Below, one piece after another: positions 23,387 through 33,391 of a stretch of 38,572 nucleotides of DNA. The DNA is from Thermodesulfovibrio sp. Its GTDB lineage: Bacteria > Nitrospirota > Thermodesulfovibrionia > Thermodesulfovibrionales > Thermodesulfovibrionaceae. Position 1 is the stretch's first letter. Each line of letters begins with the position of its first letter. The notes beneath the pieces are model-generated. The model was not told the origin of the DNA. It ran no database searches and was given only the letters and a program-made list of their open reading frames with translations. The stretch covers positions 1 to 38,572 of the forward strand of contig JANXCZ010000095.1 of assembly GCA_025060075.1 (NCBI GenBank), in the 5' to 3' direction. The translations under genes were made by a program, and so were the position numbers.

Positions 23387-24412
23387 CTAAACTTCCCTGC
23401 CTACGGCTTCTGCAACGGCTTTAACCCTTTTCATCAAATCTTTAAACTGCTCTGGAGTAAGAGATTGTTCACCATCTGAAAGAGCCTCTTCAGGATTTAC
23501 ATGAACTTCAACTAAAAGCATATCTGCCCCTGCAGCAACTGCAGCAGCTGCCATAGGTATAACAAGATCACGCTTTCCTACTCCATGACTTGGATCTACA
23601 GCAACAGGAAGATGACTTAAGGATTTAAGTAAAGGAACTGCACTTAGGTCAAGTGTGTTTCTTGTGGCTGTCTCAAAGGTTCTGATACCTCTTTCACAAA
23701 GGATAACTTTTTCGTTTCCTCTTGAAAGAATATACTCTGCTGCCATAAGAAGTTCCTTTATTGTTGCAGACATTCCTCTTTTTAGTAAAACAGGCTTGTC
23801 TACTGAACCTACTTCCATAAGAAGTTTAAAGTTTTGCATATTTCTTGTACCGATTTGAAGAATATCAACATACTGTATCATTACATCTATGTCTCTTGGA
23901 TCCATTATTTCACTTATTATGGGAAGTCCTGTTTTTTCTTTTGCCTCTGCCAAATACTTAAGTCCTTCTACTCCAAGTCCTTGAAAGGAGTATGGAGATG
24001 TGCGAGGTTTAAAGGCTCCTCCTCTTAAAAAAGTAGCACCAGCAGATTTTATTTTTTCAGCAATATTCATTAGAGTAATTCTATTTTCTACAGCACAAGG
24101 ACCTGCTGCAACATGAACTTTTGTGCCTCCAATTTCTAAATTGTCCACCTTAATAATAGTGTCTGTTTTCTTAAAATCTCTGCTTGCAAGTTTATATGGT
24201 TTGAGAATCCTTAATACATCTTCTACACCAGGAATGGCTCTTATTGCATTTTCCTCATCTTCTGTTATTTTTGATGTATCCCCAATTACACCAATGATTG
24301 TTCTTTCAGTACCTTTTGAGATATGAGATTTTAATCCTTTAAGTTCAAGTTTTTTAATAATTTTTTCAATTTGCTCTTCACTTATATCTGGCTTTAAAAC
24401 AATAATATCCAT
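23387..24412 (-). CDS. aroF: DAHP synthase, type I-beta with N-terminal ferredoxin-like regulatory domain
   Basis: A 341-residue enzyme condensing PEP and erythrose-4-phosphate, the first shikimate step. Residues 1-75 form the ferredoxin-like regulatory domain found in Thermotoga DAHPS, where tyrosine and phenylalanine inhibit. The barrel begins at [41 protein letters not shown] and [11 protein letters not shown] carry PEP, metal and phosphate ligands. AGGAGG precedes the ATG. It lies between hisC and tyrA in the aromatic operon. Confidence 0.95.
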   Translation of the reverse strand: MDIIVLKPDISEEQIEKIIKKLELKGLKSHISKGTERTIIGVIGDTSKITEDEENAIRAIPGVEDVLRILKPYKLASRDFKKTDTIIKVDNLEIGGTKVHVAAGPCAVENRITLMNIAEKIKSAGATFLRGGAFKPRTSPYSFQGLGVEGLKYLAEAKEKTGLPIISEIMDPRDIDVMIQYVDILQIGTRNMQNFKLLMEVGSVDKPVLLKRGMSATIKELLMAAEYILSRGNEKVILCERGIRTFETATRNTLDLSAVPLLKSLSHLPVAVDPSHGVGKRDLVIPMAAAAVAAGADMLLVEVHVNPEEALSDGEQSLTPEQFKDLMKRVKAVAEAVGREV

Positions 24413-24415
24413 ACT

Positions 24416-25525
24416 TTAACCTCCTAAGAATTTTTTAAATGCTTCAATAAAAGCTTGATTTTCTTCTGGTAAACCAATAGTTACTCTTATTTGGTTTGGT
24501 CCTACAGGCCTTATAATAACTCCTTGTCTTAAGAGAAAATCAAAAACCTCCTTTGATGTAATATTTTCAGGCAAAACTATATAAATAAAATTTGTTTGAG
24601 TTGGTAAATACTTAATAGATGGTATTTTATCAAGCTCTTTATAAAGATATTCTTTCCCTTTCTCATTTATTTCAAGCACTTTTTTTAAGTGTTCTTCATC
24701 TTTTAATGCAACTTCTGCTGCCAGTTGTGCTATGGTGTTTGTATTAAAAGGCTCCCTTATTCTGTTCATCTCTGTTATGATTTCTTTTTTTGCAATTCCA
24801 TAACCTATCCGCAGGCTTGCAAGTCCATAGGCTTTTGAAAAAGTTCTTAAAATTAGTATATCTTTTCCTTCTTTAAAGTATTTTAAGCTGTCAGGATATT
24901 CAGGGTCTGTGACATATTCATAGTAGGCTTCATCCACGATAACTAAGATATTTTCTGGAAGAGCTTCAATAAACTCATCAAACTCTTTTTTGTAGTTCAT
25001 AGTGCCTGTTGGATTATTTGGATTAGCTATAAATACAATTTTTGTTTTATCTGTTATTTCATTAAGCATTCCTTTAAGGTCATGTCTCCAGTCTTTGAGT
25101 GGTACTTCTTTTGCTATCCCTCCTTGAGATATTACACTCATTGGATAAACTACAAAAGATGGGTTAGCCATTACTGCTTCATCTCCTGGTCCTATATATG
25201 TTCTTACTGCAATATCTATAAGCTCATTTGATCCATTTCCAAGAATTATTTCATCATGACTTAGATTTACTCCTTTTTTAATAAAAAAATCACATAGAGC
25301 ATTTTTAAGATAGTATCCGCTTCCCTCTGGATATCTTGCAAGTTCAACAGGATTTGATATTAAATCTTTAATTGCTTCAATAACCTTTGGTGAAGGTCCA
25401 ACTGGATTTTCATTTGATGCAAGCTTTATACACTCCTTTATACCAAGTTCTCTTTCTACCTCTTTTATAGGCTTTCCTGGAATATAAGGTTGAATCTTCT
25501 GTACATAAGGAAGTGGTCTAACCAT
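24416..25525 (-). CDS. hisC: Histidinol-phosphate / aromatic aminotransferase (HisC-type)
   Basis: A 369-residue class I/II PLP aminotransferase of the HisC family. ASNENPVGPSP, NGSNELID, ANPNNPTG, VDEAYYEY and the Schiff-base Lys in TFSKAYGLASLRIGYG are present. Its place between pheA and aroF suggests transamination of phenylpyruvate or hydroxyphenylpyruvate as well as, or instead of, histidinol phosphate. Sequence alone cannot separate these. GGAGG precedes the ATG. Confidence 0.92.
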   Translation of the reverse strand: MVRPLPYVQKIQPYIPGKPIKEVERELGIKECIKLASNENPVGPSPKVIEAIKDLISNPVELARYPEGSGYYLKNALCDFFIKKGVNLSHDEIILGNGSNELIDIAVRTYIGPGDEAVMANPSFVVYPMSVISQGGIAKEVPLKDWRHDLKGMLNEITDKTKIVFIANPNNPTGTMNYKKEFDEFIEALPENILVIVDEAYYEYVTDPEYPDSLKYFKEGKDILILRTFSKAYGLASLRIGYGIAKKEIITEMNRIREPFNTNTIAQLAAEVALKDEEHLKKVLEINEKGKEYLYKELDKIPSIKYLPTQTNFIYIVLPENITSKEVFDFLLRQGVIIRPVGPNQIRVTIGLPEENQAFIEAFKKFLGG

Positions 25526-25540
25526 AATATTTTCCTCCTT

Positions 25541-26614
25541 CTATTTAAAAATTGGATAAGAGCCAAGATGAACAAGCTGTATACAGTAGTTTTCTACTTC
25601 TTCAAGAGTTTTCATAACTGTTTCATCTTCAATATGTCCAACAAAATCAACAAAGAATATATACTCCCACTTTCTCATCTTTGCTGGACGAGACTCTATC
25701 TTTGTAAGATTTATTCCTGAATCTTTAAAGGGTTTTAAAGCATTATAGAGAGCTCCTGGTTTATCCTGAAGTGAAAACATTATTGAGGTTTTATCAGAGC
25801 CAGTTTTACTTGGAAAAGTTTTTCCAAGGATGAAAAATCTTGTGTAGTTGTTTTTGTAGTCTTCTATATGTTTTGCAACGAATTTTAGTCCGTAAATATT
25901 TGCTGCAAACTCACTTGCTATTGCTGCTACTTCTTCATCTAATGAAGCTTGTCTTGCTGCTTCAGCAGTGGATGCAACATCATAAACAGGAATATCTGGC
26001 ATATTCTTGCGTAACCACTCTCTGCACTGGGCTTTTGCATGAGGATGAGAGTATATCTTTTTTATTTTTTCCTTTTCTCCTGTAAGAGAAAGCAAATTAT
26101 GTGTTATTGGGATTATTATCTCTCCAGCAATCTTTACTTCATACTCCATAAACATATCAAGAGTATAGGTAACTGTTCCTTCATTTGAGTTTTCTATCGG
26201 GACAACACCAAATTTTGTTAAACCTTTTTCTACACACTCAAAGATACTTCTTATATTGTCTTCTGGTTCAAACTGAGCAAAGCTTCCAAAATATTTTATT
26301 GCTGCAAGATGAGTAAATGTTCCTTCTGGACCCAGATAGGATATTTTTTGTGATTCTTGAAGTGCAAGAGTTGCGGAAAGAATCTCTCTAAAAAGAGTTT
26401 TAACTACATCATCAGGAAAGGGTCCCTTATTTAGTTTTAAAATTTTTTCTATGATATTTTTTTCTCTTACAGGATCATAAAAGGAAAGTCCTTGTTTTCT
26501 TTTGATTTCAGCTATTTTTATTGCGAGTTTTCCTCTTTCACTTAAAAGTTTAAGAATTTTTGTATCAATCTTGTCAATTTTGTCCCTTAGATTCTGTAGT
26601 TTTTCATTTTCCAT
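25541..26614 (-). CDS. pheA: Chorismate mutase-prephenate dehydratase (P-protein)
   Basis: A 357-residue bifunctional enzyme turning chorismate into phenylpyruvate. Residues 1-85: AroQ-type mutase (LRDKIDKIDTKILKLLSERG). Residues 92-265: dehydratase (SYLGPEGTFTH, then NSNEGTVTYTLD and NYTRFFILG). Residues 272-350: ACT domain for phenylalanine feedback, with GALYNALKPF and KIESRPAK (the ESRP effector motif). First gene of the long leftward operon; the ATG has no clear ribosome site and a very short predicted leader. Confidence 0.95.
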   Translation of the reverse strand: MENEKLQNLRDKIDKIDTKILKLLSERGKLAIKIAEIKRKQGLSFYDPVREKNIIEKILKLNKGPFPDDVVKTLFREILSATLALQESQKISYLGPEGTFTHLAAIKYFGSFAQFEPEDNIRSIFECVEKGLTKFGVVPIENSNEGTVTYTLDMFMEYEVKIAGEIIIPITHNLLSLTGEKEKIKKIYSHPHAKAQCREWLRKNMPDIPVYDVASTAEAARQASLDEEVAAIASEFAANIYGLKFVAKHIEDYKNNYTRFFILGKTFPSKTGSDKTSIMFSLQDKPGALYNALKPFKDSGINLTKIESRPAKMRKWEYIFFVDFVGHIEDETVMKTLEEVENYCIQLVHLGSYPIFK

Positions 26615-26624
26615 TTTTTATTCT

Positions 26625-26634
26625 ATCATATAAT
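26625..26634. promoter_or_regulatory. Overlapping divergent -10 elements between pheA and the decarboxylase gene
   Basis: In the 39-bp gap, TATAAT at 26629-26634 reads rightward and TATGAT (26630-26625) leftward. Matching -35 hexamers are poor on both sides. If real, the two promoters exclude each other, and the pheA leader would be only about 4 bases. Confidence 0.4.
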
Positions 26635-26653
26635 ATGCTAAAATTTTAAAACT

Positions 26654-27772
26654 ATGATAAATCAAAAGAACACTCTCATGGATAGAGTCTTAAACTGGAT
26701 TGCATCTCATGATGATGAACCTCCTTATCTTCTTCTTGACAGAGAAATACTAAAAGAGAAGATATCAATTATTGGAAAAGGAATTAAAAATTCAAAAGTT
26801 TTTTATGCTGTAAAAGCCAATCCAGACATAGAAGTAATAAGATATTTAAATAGTTTTAATATAGGTTTTGAGATAGCCTCAGAGGGAGAACTTGCAATTC
26901 TAAAACAGTTAAAGGTTGAGCCTGAAAGAATAATAACGAGTAATCCTGTAAAAACCTTTAAGTTTCTTAAGGAGGCTGTTGAATATGGAATTGATTACTA
27001 TGCCTTTGACTCTATTGCAGAAGTTGACAAACTTGCCAAATATACCCCAGGAAAAAAAGTTTATGTGAGACTTTCTGTTCCAAATGAGGGAAGTGAATGG
27101 CCTTTAAGTAAAAAGTTTGGAGTTGAGATGGAAGAGGCAGCTCAGCTACTTGTTTATGCTAAAAAGAAGGGGCTTGAGCCTGTAGGAATAACATTTCATG
27201 TTGGGTCTCAATGCAGTAATATTTATAATTGGCATACCGCAATACATAAAGCAGCTCAACTAAAGGAGCTTGCAAAAAAAGATGGAATTGAGATAACCAT
27301 GCTAAATATTGGTGGTGGATATCCTATAGAGTATACAAAAAAGGTTCCTTCCATAGAGACAATAGAGGCAAAGATTAACTGTCTCCTTGAAGAGTATTTT
27401 CCCGATACTGAGATTTTTATAGAGCCTGGAAGAGCTGTTGTTGGAGATGCTGGAGTTTTTGTCTCAAGGATTATTGGTAAAGCTCAAAGAGGAGATGAAA
27501 ATTGGTTATATATAGATGTAGGAGTTTTTAATGGATTAATGGAAAGCATAGGAGGTATTAAATATCAATATGTTGTAGGAAGTAGAGGAGAAGAAAAGGA
27601 ATGGACAATTGCGGGCCCAAGCTGTGATAGTTTTGATGTAATTGACAGAAAAGTGGTGCTTCCTGAACCAGATGTAGGAAGCCTCATTCTTATTCTGTCT
27701 GCAGGTGCATACACAATATCTTATGCATCAGAGTTTAATGGATTTTCTATACCAAAAACATATTTAATTTAG
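26654..27772 (+). CDS. Fold-type III PLP decarboxylase (ornithine/lysine decarboxylase-like)
   Basis: A 372-residue alanine-racemase-fold amino-acid decarboxylase. Schiff-base Lys54 is in FYAVKANPD; FHVGSQ, NIGGGYP and IEPGRAVVG bind PLP, and GPSCDSFDV has the catalytic Cys and Asp of the eukaryotic-type ODC family. Likely product is putrescine from ornithine, or cadaverine from lysine; specificity is not readable. speE follows 10 bases later, making a two-gene polyamine unit. The ATG at 26654 lacks a ribosome site; an in-frame ATG at 26678 is an alternative. Confidence 0.9.
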   Translation: MINQKNTLMDRVLNWIASHDDEPPYLLLDREILKEKISIIGKGIKNSKVFYAVKANPDIEVIRYLNSFNIGFEIASEGELAILKQLKVEPERIITSNPVKTFKFLKEAVEYGIDYYAFDSIAEVDKLAKYTPGKKVYVRLSVPNEGSEWPLSKKFGVEMEEAAQLLVYAKKKGLEPVGITFHVGSQCSNIYNWHTAIHKAAQLKELAKKDGIEITMLNIGGGYPIEYTKKVPSIETIEAKINCLLEEYFPDTEIFIEPGRAVVGDAGVFVSRIIGKAQRGDENWLYIDVGVFNGLMESIGGIKYQYVVGSRGEEKEWTIAGPSCDSFDVIDRKVVLPEPDVGSLILILSAGAYTISYASEFNGFSIPKTYLI

Positions 27773-27782
27773 GAGGAATAAA

Positions 27783-28619
27783 ATGATTAAATTTTTTGAG
27801 AAAGACCCTTATTCTCCCATCCAGTATGTGTATGAGGTTGAGAAGATTTTATATAAAGGCAAAAGCAAGTTTCAAGAGATAATGGTTTTTGAAAATTCTT
27901 ATTTTGGAAGAGTTTTAGTTCTTGATGGTGTTGTTCAGCTTACTGAAAGAGATGAGTTTATTTATCATGAGATGTTAACTCATGTTGTTATGCATGCTCA
28001 TCCAGAAGCAAATAATGTGGCAGTAATAGGTGGAGGAGATGGTGGAGCAGTAAGAGAGGTTCTTAAGCATGATTGTGTAAAAAAGCTTTATTTTGTTGAG
28101 ATTGATGAAGAAGTTATAAATGTCTCAAAAAGGTTTTTCCCATCTGTCTCTTCAGCCATAGATGATCCAAGAGTTGAGATTAGATGCATGGATGGAGCAG
28201 AGTTTATAAAAGATATGAAAAACTCCCTTGATGTAATAATTGTTGATTCAACAGATATAATAGGTTTTGCTAAGAGCCTTTTTACAGTTGAGTTTTTCAA
28301 ATCTGTAAGAGATGCCCTAACTGAAAATGGAATATTTGTAACACTTTCAGAGTCTCTTATATTTCATAAAGAGCTTGTATATGAAGTACAGTCTTCTATG
28401 AAACTTATATTTCCAATTGTTGATCTATACACTGCAAGTATAGCAACTTACGCTGGAAACTGGTGGAGTTTTTCTGTAGGATCAAAGTCCTTAGATCCTC
28501 GTGAAATGAGAAAGCCTTTGAAAATAGAGACAAAACTTTATACACCAGAGTTACATAAGGTATGTTTTTTACCTCGTGATATTTATAAAAAACTCCTAAA
28601 TAAAGAGCTTTTATGGTAG
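27783..28619 (+). CDS. speE: Polyamine aminopropyltransferase (spermidine synthase)
   Basis: A 278-residue aminopropyltransferase using decarboxylated SAM. ERDEFIYHEML contacts the polyamine, IGGGDGG (residues 82-88) the SAM moiety, and VEIDEEV its ribose. The catalytic loop reads VDSTDIIGFA (154-163), where relatives normally have VDSTDPxGPA; both prolines are gone but the aspartates stay. Amine acceptor may differ from putrescine. AGGAGG precedes the ATG. The family's decarboxylated-SAM source (SpeD) is not in the window. Confidence 0.92.
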   Translation: MIKFFEKDPYSPIQYVYEVEKILYKGKSKFQEIMVFENSYFGRVLVLDGVVQLTERDEFIYHEMLTHVVMHAHPEANNVAVIGGGDGGAVREVLKHDCVKKLYFVEIDEEVINVSKRFFPSVSSAIDDPRVEIRCMDGAEFIKDMKNSLDVIIVDSTDIIGFAKSLFTVEFFKSVRDALTENGIFVTLSESLIFHKELVYEVQSSMKLIFPIVDLYTASIATYAGNWWSFSVGSKSLDPREMRKPLKIETKLYTPELHKVCFLPRDIYKKLLNKELLW

Positions 28620-28627
28620 TAGGATAT

Positions 28628-28657
28628 TTGACTTTTTTAGTATTGTCATGCTAATTT
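28628..28657 (+). promoter_or_regulatory. Promoter of the hrcA operon
   Basis: TTGACT at 28628-28633 is a near-consensus -35. TAATTT at 28652-28657, after 18 bp, is the best -10 match. Transcription would start at the left edge of the CIRCE operator, the usual layout for HrcA repression. Confidence 0.55.
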
Positions 28658-28662
28658 AAATA

Positions 28663-28689
28663 TTAGCACTTGAATATGAGGAGTGCTAA
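28663..28689 (+). promoter_or_regulatory. CIRCE operator (HrcA binding site)
   Basis: TTAGCACTT, nine bases, then GAGTGCTAA: a 9-9-9 inverted repeat differing from the consensus only at the last base of the left arm. It overlaps the hrcA ribosome site (AGGAG at 28679-28683) and ends 1 base before the GTG start. HrcA would repress transcription here; the RNA stem would also hide the ribosome site. Confidence 0.95.
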
Positions 28690-28690
28690 A

Positions 28691-29737
28691 GTGAAAGATA
28701 CTATACTTGATGAAAGGACAAAAAGGGTGCTTTGTGCTGTTGTAGAAAGTTATATTGAAAAACCTGAACCTGTTGGTTCTCGTTATATCATGAAAAAGTA
28801 TGGTTTTGATGTTTGTTCTGCTACAATAAGAAATATAATGTCAGATTTAGAAGATGCAGGCTTTCTCTTTCAACCACATACCTCAGCTGGAAGAGTTCCT
28901 ACAGATAGAGCATACAGATTTTATGTTGACTATATATTTCAAAAAAATTTGATCTCTCAAACATCAGAAATTAAGAAGTTTATAGAAAATCTTACAAAAA
29001 AACTAAAAAGACTAAGAAACAATATGGATTCTTTATTCTTAGAGGCAACTCAAAGTCTTTCTCAGGCCACAAAATATCTCGGTTTAGCTCTTTTACCTGC
29101 AACAGAAAAGACTGCTTTACACCGTGTAGACTTTATAAAATTTAAAGATGATCTTGTAATAGCAGTCATTGTAAATGATAAAGGTATTGTAAAGAGTAAG
29201 ATAATAAGGGCATATCATGAAATAACTCAGAAAGAACTTAACAGTCTCGCAGATTTTGTCAATAAAAACTATCAAGGTAAGACAATTGATGAAATAAGAG
29301 AAGATTTACTCATTAGAATAAAACAAGAAAAACTTTTCTGGGATAAGCTGATTTCAAAGATCTTAAAAATGTGTCAGGAAGCACTTTATTTTTCAAAAGA
29401 AGATGTCTATGTCTCTGGACTTTATAATATAATGCAACTGCCAGATTTTTCAGATATAGAAAAACTTAAAGAAGTTGCAAAAACTATACAGGATAGACAT
29501 CTTTTAATTAAACTTTTTGAAAACATCTCTGAAGATGAGGAAGTAAAGGTGATTATTGGGCAGGAAAATCCTATAAAGGAGTTTAGAAGCTTTAGTATAA
29601 TTGCTTCACCTTATAAAGAAAAAGATAGATCACTTGGCGTTATTGCGCTTGTTGGACCAAAGAGAATGGACTATCAAAAGGCAATTATTTTAGTTAATGC
29701 CTTTGCAAAATCATTAACCAGAACACTTTCAGATTAG
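28691..29737 (+). CDS. hrcA: Heat-inducible transcription repressor HrcA
   Basis: A 348-residue repressor of the class I heat-shock operon; it needs GroEL to stay folded and binds CIRCE. The N-terminal winged helix runs through LDERTKRVLCAVVESYI, EPVGSRYIMKKY and SATIRNIMSDLEDAGFL, then QPHTSAGRVPTD. GTG at 28691 is chosen since AGGAG lies 7 bases upstream; in-frame TTG/ATG codons at 28670 and 28676 would lie within the operator. First gene of hrcA-grpE-dnaK-dnaJ. Confidence 0.95.
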   Translation: MKDTILDERTKRVLCAVVESYIEKPEPVGSRYIMKKYGFDVCSATIRNIMSDLEDAGFLFQPHTSAGRVPTDRAYRFYVDYIFQKNLISQTSEIKKFIENLTKKLKRLRNNMDSLFLEATQSLSQATKYLGLALLPATEKTALHRVDFIKFKDDLVIAVIVNDKGIVKSKIIRAYHEITQKELNSLADFVNKNYQGKTIDEIREDLLIRIKQEKLFWDKLISKILKMCQEALYFSKEDVYVSGLYNIMQLPDFSDIEKLKEVAKTIQDRHLLIKLFENISEDEEVKVIIGQENPIKEFRSFSIIASPYKEKDRSLGVIALVGPKRMDYQKAIILVNAFAKSLTRTLSD

Positions 29738-29750
29738 GAGGGATATTTAA

Positions 29751-30374
29751 ATGGAGGAAATAAAGAAAGATACATCTAGTGAAAACCAAGAGCTTGGAGA
29801 AATTTCTTATAAGGGTTCAGCACTTGAAGACAAACCGCGAGATGTTATTGAAAATCTTCAAAATGAGCTTGCACAACAGAAAGACAAATATCTAAGATTG
29901 TACGCTGAGTTTGAAAATTACAAAAAGATGGTTCAAAAAGAAAGAGAGGAGTTGATAAACTATGCCAATGAAAGATTAATAAAGGATTTATTACCAGTGA
30001 TAGACAACTTTGAATTAGCTATAAAGCATGCAGGTGGTGAGCTTAATTCAGAATGGCTTGAGAGCATGAAAAAAGGAGTTGAGAATACACTAAAAGAGTT
30101 TTTAAGAATACTTGAGAAATATGGAGTAAAACAAATTGAAACAGTTGGACAGGTTTTTAATCCAGAGTTACATCATGCTGTCTCTACAGTTGAAACAGAG
30201 GATATGGAAGATAACATAGTTGTAGAAGAACTTCGCAAAGGATACTTATATAAAAATAAGCTATTGAGAGAGTCTTTAGTAACTGTCTCTAAGAAAGTTA
30301 AATCCTCGGAAGAGGCTTCTTTTTCTTCGCACCCATCGGGTGTTCATAATGATAAAAATAAAAAGGAGGATTGA
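29751..30374 (+). CDS. grpE: Nucleotide exchange factor GrpE
   Basis: A 207-residue DnaK cochaperone. A long N-terminal coiled coil (about 30-75: [24 protein letters not shown]) leads to the beta domain ([20 protein letters not shown], then [21 protein letters not shown]). It triggers ADP release from DnaK. AGGAGG precedes the ATG; the last codons contain the dnaK ribosome site, and the stop lies 2 bases before the dnaK ATG. Confidence 0.95.
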   Translation: MEEIKKDTSSENQELGEISYKGSALEDKPRDVIENLQNELAQQKDKYLRLYAEFENYKKMVQKEREELINYANERLIKDLLPVIDNFELAIKHAGGELNSEWLESMKKGVENTLKEFLRILEKYGVKQIETVGQVFNPELHHAVSTVETEDMEDNIVVEELRKGYLYKNKLLRESLVTVSKKVKSSEEASFSSHPSGVHNDKNKKED

Positions 30375-30376
30375 TC

Positions 30377-32275
30377 ATGGGAAAAGCAATAGGAATAGAC
30401 CTTGGGACAACTAACTCTGTTGTAGCAGTAGTTATAGGCGGTGAGCCTGTAGTAATACCAAATCAGGAAGGGCAAAGAACAACACCTTCAGTAGTTGCAT
30501 TTACAGATAAGGGTGAAAGACTGGTTGGACAGGTTGCAAAAAGGCAGGCAATAACCAATCCTGAAAATACAATTTTCTCCATAAAGAGATTAATGGGAAG
30601 AAAGTATAACTCTCCAGAAGTCCAAGAAGCAAAAAAGAGACTTCCATATAAAATTGTAGAAGCTCCAAATGGTGATGCACATGTTGAAATAATGGGAAAG
30701 AGATACTCTCCCCCAGAAATCTCTGCTATGATACTTCAGAAGCTTAAACAGGCAGCTGAAGATTATCTTGGTGAGCCTGTAACTGAGGCAGTCATCACAG
30801 TACCTGCTTATTTTGATGACAGTCAACGTCAAGCAACAAAGGATGCAGGAAGAATTGCAGGACTTAATGTGCTTAGAATAATAAACGAGCCAACTGCTGC
30901 AGCCCTTGCTTATGGACTTGATAAGAAAAAAGAGGAAAAAATCGCTGTATATGATCTTGGAGGCGGAACATTTGATATATCTATTCTTGAGATAGGAGAA
31001 GGAGTTATTGAAGTAAAGGCAACCAATGGAGATACTTATCTTGGTGGAGATGACTTTGATATGAGAATTATGGATTGGCTAATTGAGGAGTTTAAGAAAC
31101 AGGAAGGAATAGATTTGCGTAAAGATAGAATGGCTCTTCAAAGACTTAAAGAAGCAGCAGAAAGAGCAAAGATTGAACTTAGCTCAGCAATGGAAACTGA
31201 AATCAATCTTCCATTTATAACAGCTGATGCTTCAGGTCCAAAGCACTTACTTATGAAACTTACTCGTGCTAAATTTGAACAGCTTGTTGATGATCTAATT
31301 CAAAAGAGTCTTGATCCATGTAAAAGAGCTCTTTCTGATGCAGGGCTTACACCTACTCAGATAGATGAGGTAATACTTGTTGGTGGCCAGACAAGAACTC
31401 CAAAGGTTCAAAAAGTTGTCCAGCAGTTCTTTGGAAAAGAACCACATAAAGGTGTAAATCCTGATGAGGTTGTTGCAATTGGTGCAGCTATTCAAGCAGC
31501 TATTCTTAAGGGTGAGGTAAAGGAGGTTTTGCTTCTTGATGTAACACCACTTTCTCTTGGAATTGAAACTCTTGGTGGAGTATTTACAAGAATAATTGAA
31601 AGAAACACAACTATACCAACCAGAAAGTCTCAGATATTTACTACTGCTGCTGATAATCAGACTGCTGTTACAATTAAAGTATATCAAGGTGAAAGAGAGA
31701 TGGCAGCAGACAACAAACTTCTTGGTGTATTTGAGCTTGTGGGAATTCCACCTGCACCAAGAGGTGTACCTCAGATAGAAGTCACTTTTGATATAGATGC
31801 TAATGGAATACTTCATGTATCTGCAAAGGATTTGGCAACTGGTAAGGAACAATCTATAAGAATTACTGCATCAAGTGGACTTACTGAGGAAGAAATAAAG
31901 AGAATGATTAAAGAGGCTGAAGCACATGCAGAAGAAGACAGACGTAAAAGACAGCTCGCTGAAGCAAGAAATGAAGCAGACAATATGATATATACTGTTG
32001 AAAAAACATTAAGAGATATGGCAGATAGGATTTCGGCAGATGATAAAAAGAGAATAGAAGAAGCTGTTGAAAAATGTCGGAGAATAAAGGATACAAGCAA
32101 TGATATAAATGAAATAAAGGCAGCTATAGAGGAGCTTGCAAGAGCCTCTCACAGAATTGCCGAAGAACTTTACAGAAAGGCAGGAGCCTCTAAGGCTGAA
32201 GCTACAGGTAGTTCACAAACAAAAAAAGAAGATGATGTAATAGAAGCTGAAGTAGAGGATAAAGATAACAAATGA
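30377..32275 (+). CDS. dnaK: Chaperone DnaK (Hsp70)
   Basis: A 632-residue Hsp70. [13 protein letters not shown], the phosphate-2 motif [29 protein letters not shown] and the linker region [19 protein letters not shown] are intact, and the tail ends in an acidic [11 protein letters not shown]-type segment. The ATG at 30377, 7 bases after AAGGAGG, is preferred over an in-frame TTG at 30371. The stop overlaps dnaJ (ATGA). Confidence 0.98.
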   Translation: MGKAIGIDLGTTNSVVAVVIGGEPVVIPNQEGQRTTPSVVAFTDKGERLVGQVAKRQAITNPENTIFSIKRLMGRKYNSPEVQEAKKRLPYKIVEAPNGDAHVEIMGKRYSPPEISAMILQKLKQAAEDYLGEPVTEAVITVPAYFDDSQRQATKDAGRIAGLNVLRIINEPTAAALAYGLDKKKEEKIAVYDLGGGTFDISILEIGEGVIEVKATNGDTYLGGDDFDMRIMDWLIEEFKKQEGIDLRKDRMALQRLKEAAERAKIELSSAMETEINLPFITADASGPKHLLMKLTRAKFEQLVDDLIQKSLDPCKRALSDAGLTPTQIDEVILVGGQTRTPKVQKVVQQFFGKEPHKGVNPDEVVAIGAAIQAAILKGEVKEVLLLDVTPLSLGIETLGGVFTRIIERNTTIPTRKSQIFTTAADNQTAVTIKVYQGEREMAADNKLLGVFELVGIPPAPRGVPQIEVTFDIDANGILHVSAKDLATGKEQSIRITASSGLTEEEIKRMIKEAEAHAEEDRRKRQLAEARNEADNMIYTVEKTLRDMADRISADDKKRIEEAVEKCRRIKDTSNDINEIKAAIEELARASHRIAEELYRKAGASKAEATGSSQTKKEDDVIEAEVEDKDNK

Positions 32276-33372
32276 AAGACTACTATAGTATTCTTGGAGT
32301 AAGCCGGGATGCCTCTCAGGAAGAAATAAAAAAGGCATTCCGGCGCCTTGCAAGAAAGTATCATCCTGATTTGAATCCAGGAGACAAATCCGCTGAAGAA
32401 AAGTTCAAAGAAATAAATGAGGCATATGCTTGTCTTAGTGATCCGGTAAAGAGAGCTAATTATGACAAATATGGAAATCCAGATGGACCTACTGGAAGTG
32501 GATTTGGTTTTGAAACATATACAACATTTACAGACATCTTTGAGGATATATTCGAAGGATTCTTTGGAAGTTTTGGATTTAGAAAAAATAAACCTACAAA
32601 AGGTGCTGACTTAAGATATGACATTACAATAACTCTTGAAGAGGCTGCAAAAGGCGTTGAAAAAACTATAAGATTTTCTCGTTGGGATATATGTGGAAGT
32701 TGTAATGGTTCTGGAATAAGGCCTGGTAGCGAACCAGTGTTTTGCTCATCTTGTAATGGTAGCGGATATATAAGGTATAATCAAGGATTTTTTTCAGTAT
32801 CCAAGACATGCTCAAAATGTGGTGGAGCAGGAAGAATTATTAGGGATCCTTGCATTGAATGCTATGGAAAAGGAAAGTTAAGGGTAGAACATGAACTTAA
32901 AGTAAAAATTCCTCCAGGTGTAGATACGGGAACTAAACTAAAGGTTGCTGGTGAAGGAGAACTTGGAGAGTTTGGTGGTCCAAGAGGAGATCTTTATATT
33001 TTCGTAAATGTTAAAGAGCATGAGTTTTTCAAGAGAGAAGGAATGAATCTTTATTGTTCAATTCCTATCTCATTTGTAAAAGCAGTTTTTGGTGGAGAAG
33101 TTGAAGTTCCTACTCTTGATGGTAAAGAAAAGATAGAGATACCTCCAGGGACTCCTTCTGGACGGGTCTTTAAACTTAAAGGTAAGGGACTTCCAAGGGT
33201 AGGAGGAACTCAAAGAGGAGATCAGATTGTGACAGTTTACATTGATGTTCCAAAGAAGCTTACTGAACGTCAAAGAGAGCTTCTTGAAGAGTTTGCTAAG
33301 GCATCAGGAGAGGAGATAAAAAAAGGACCAAAAGGCTTAAAGGATAGATTAAAGGACATCTTTTCAATGTAA
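32272..33372 (+). CDS. dnaJ: Chaperone DnaJ (Hsp40)
   Basis: A 366-residue type I Hsp40. J-domain with HPD at 31-33; a Gly/Phe segment about 70-105 ([12 protein letters not shown]); four zinc repeats [24 protein letters not shown] and CIECYGKG at about 140-205; then the substrate-binding domain. It stimulates DnaK ATPase. ATG overlaps the dnaK stop by 4 bases. No terminator follows; znuA starts 19 bases later. Confidence 0.97.
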   Translation: MKDYYSILGVSRDASQEEIKKAFRRLARKYHPDLNPGDKSAEEKFKEINEAYACLSDPVKRANYDKYGNPDGPTGSGFGFETYTTFTDIFEDIFEGFFGSFGFRKNKPTKGADLRYDITITLEEAAKGVEKTIRFSRWDICGSCNGSGIRPGSEPVFCSSCNGSGYIRYNQGFFSVSKTCSKCGGAGRIIRDPCIECYGKGKLRVEHELKVKIPPGVDTGTKLKVAGEGELGEFGGPRGDLYIFVNVKEHEFFKREGMNLYCSIPISFVKAVFGGEVEVPTLDGKEKIEIPPGTPSGRVFKLKGKGLPRVGGTQRGDQIVTVYIDVPKKLTERQRELLEEFAKASGEEIKKGPKGLKDRLKDIFSM

Positions 33373-33391
33373 AAAAATTTTTAGGAAATAT

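Noticed and set aside
28670-28690. Longer hrcA starts at TTG 28670 or ATG 28676
   Set aside because: Both lie inside the CIRCE element and lack a ribosome site; GTG 28691 has AGGAG at 7 bases.
31295-31852. 185-codon open frame antisense to dnaK
   Set aside because: It lies wholly inside dnaK, is Cys/Ser/Tyr-rich as expected from reverse reading of a conserved gene, and has no ribosome site or family motif.
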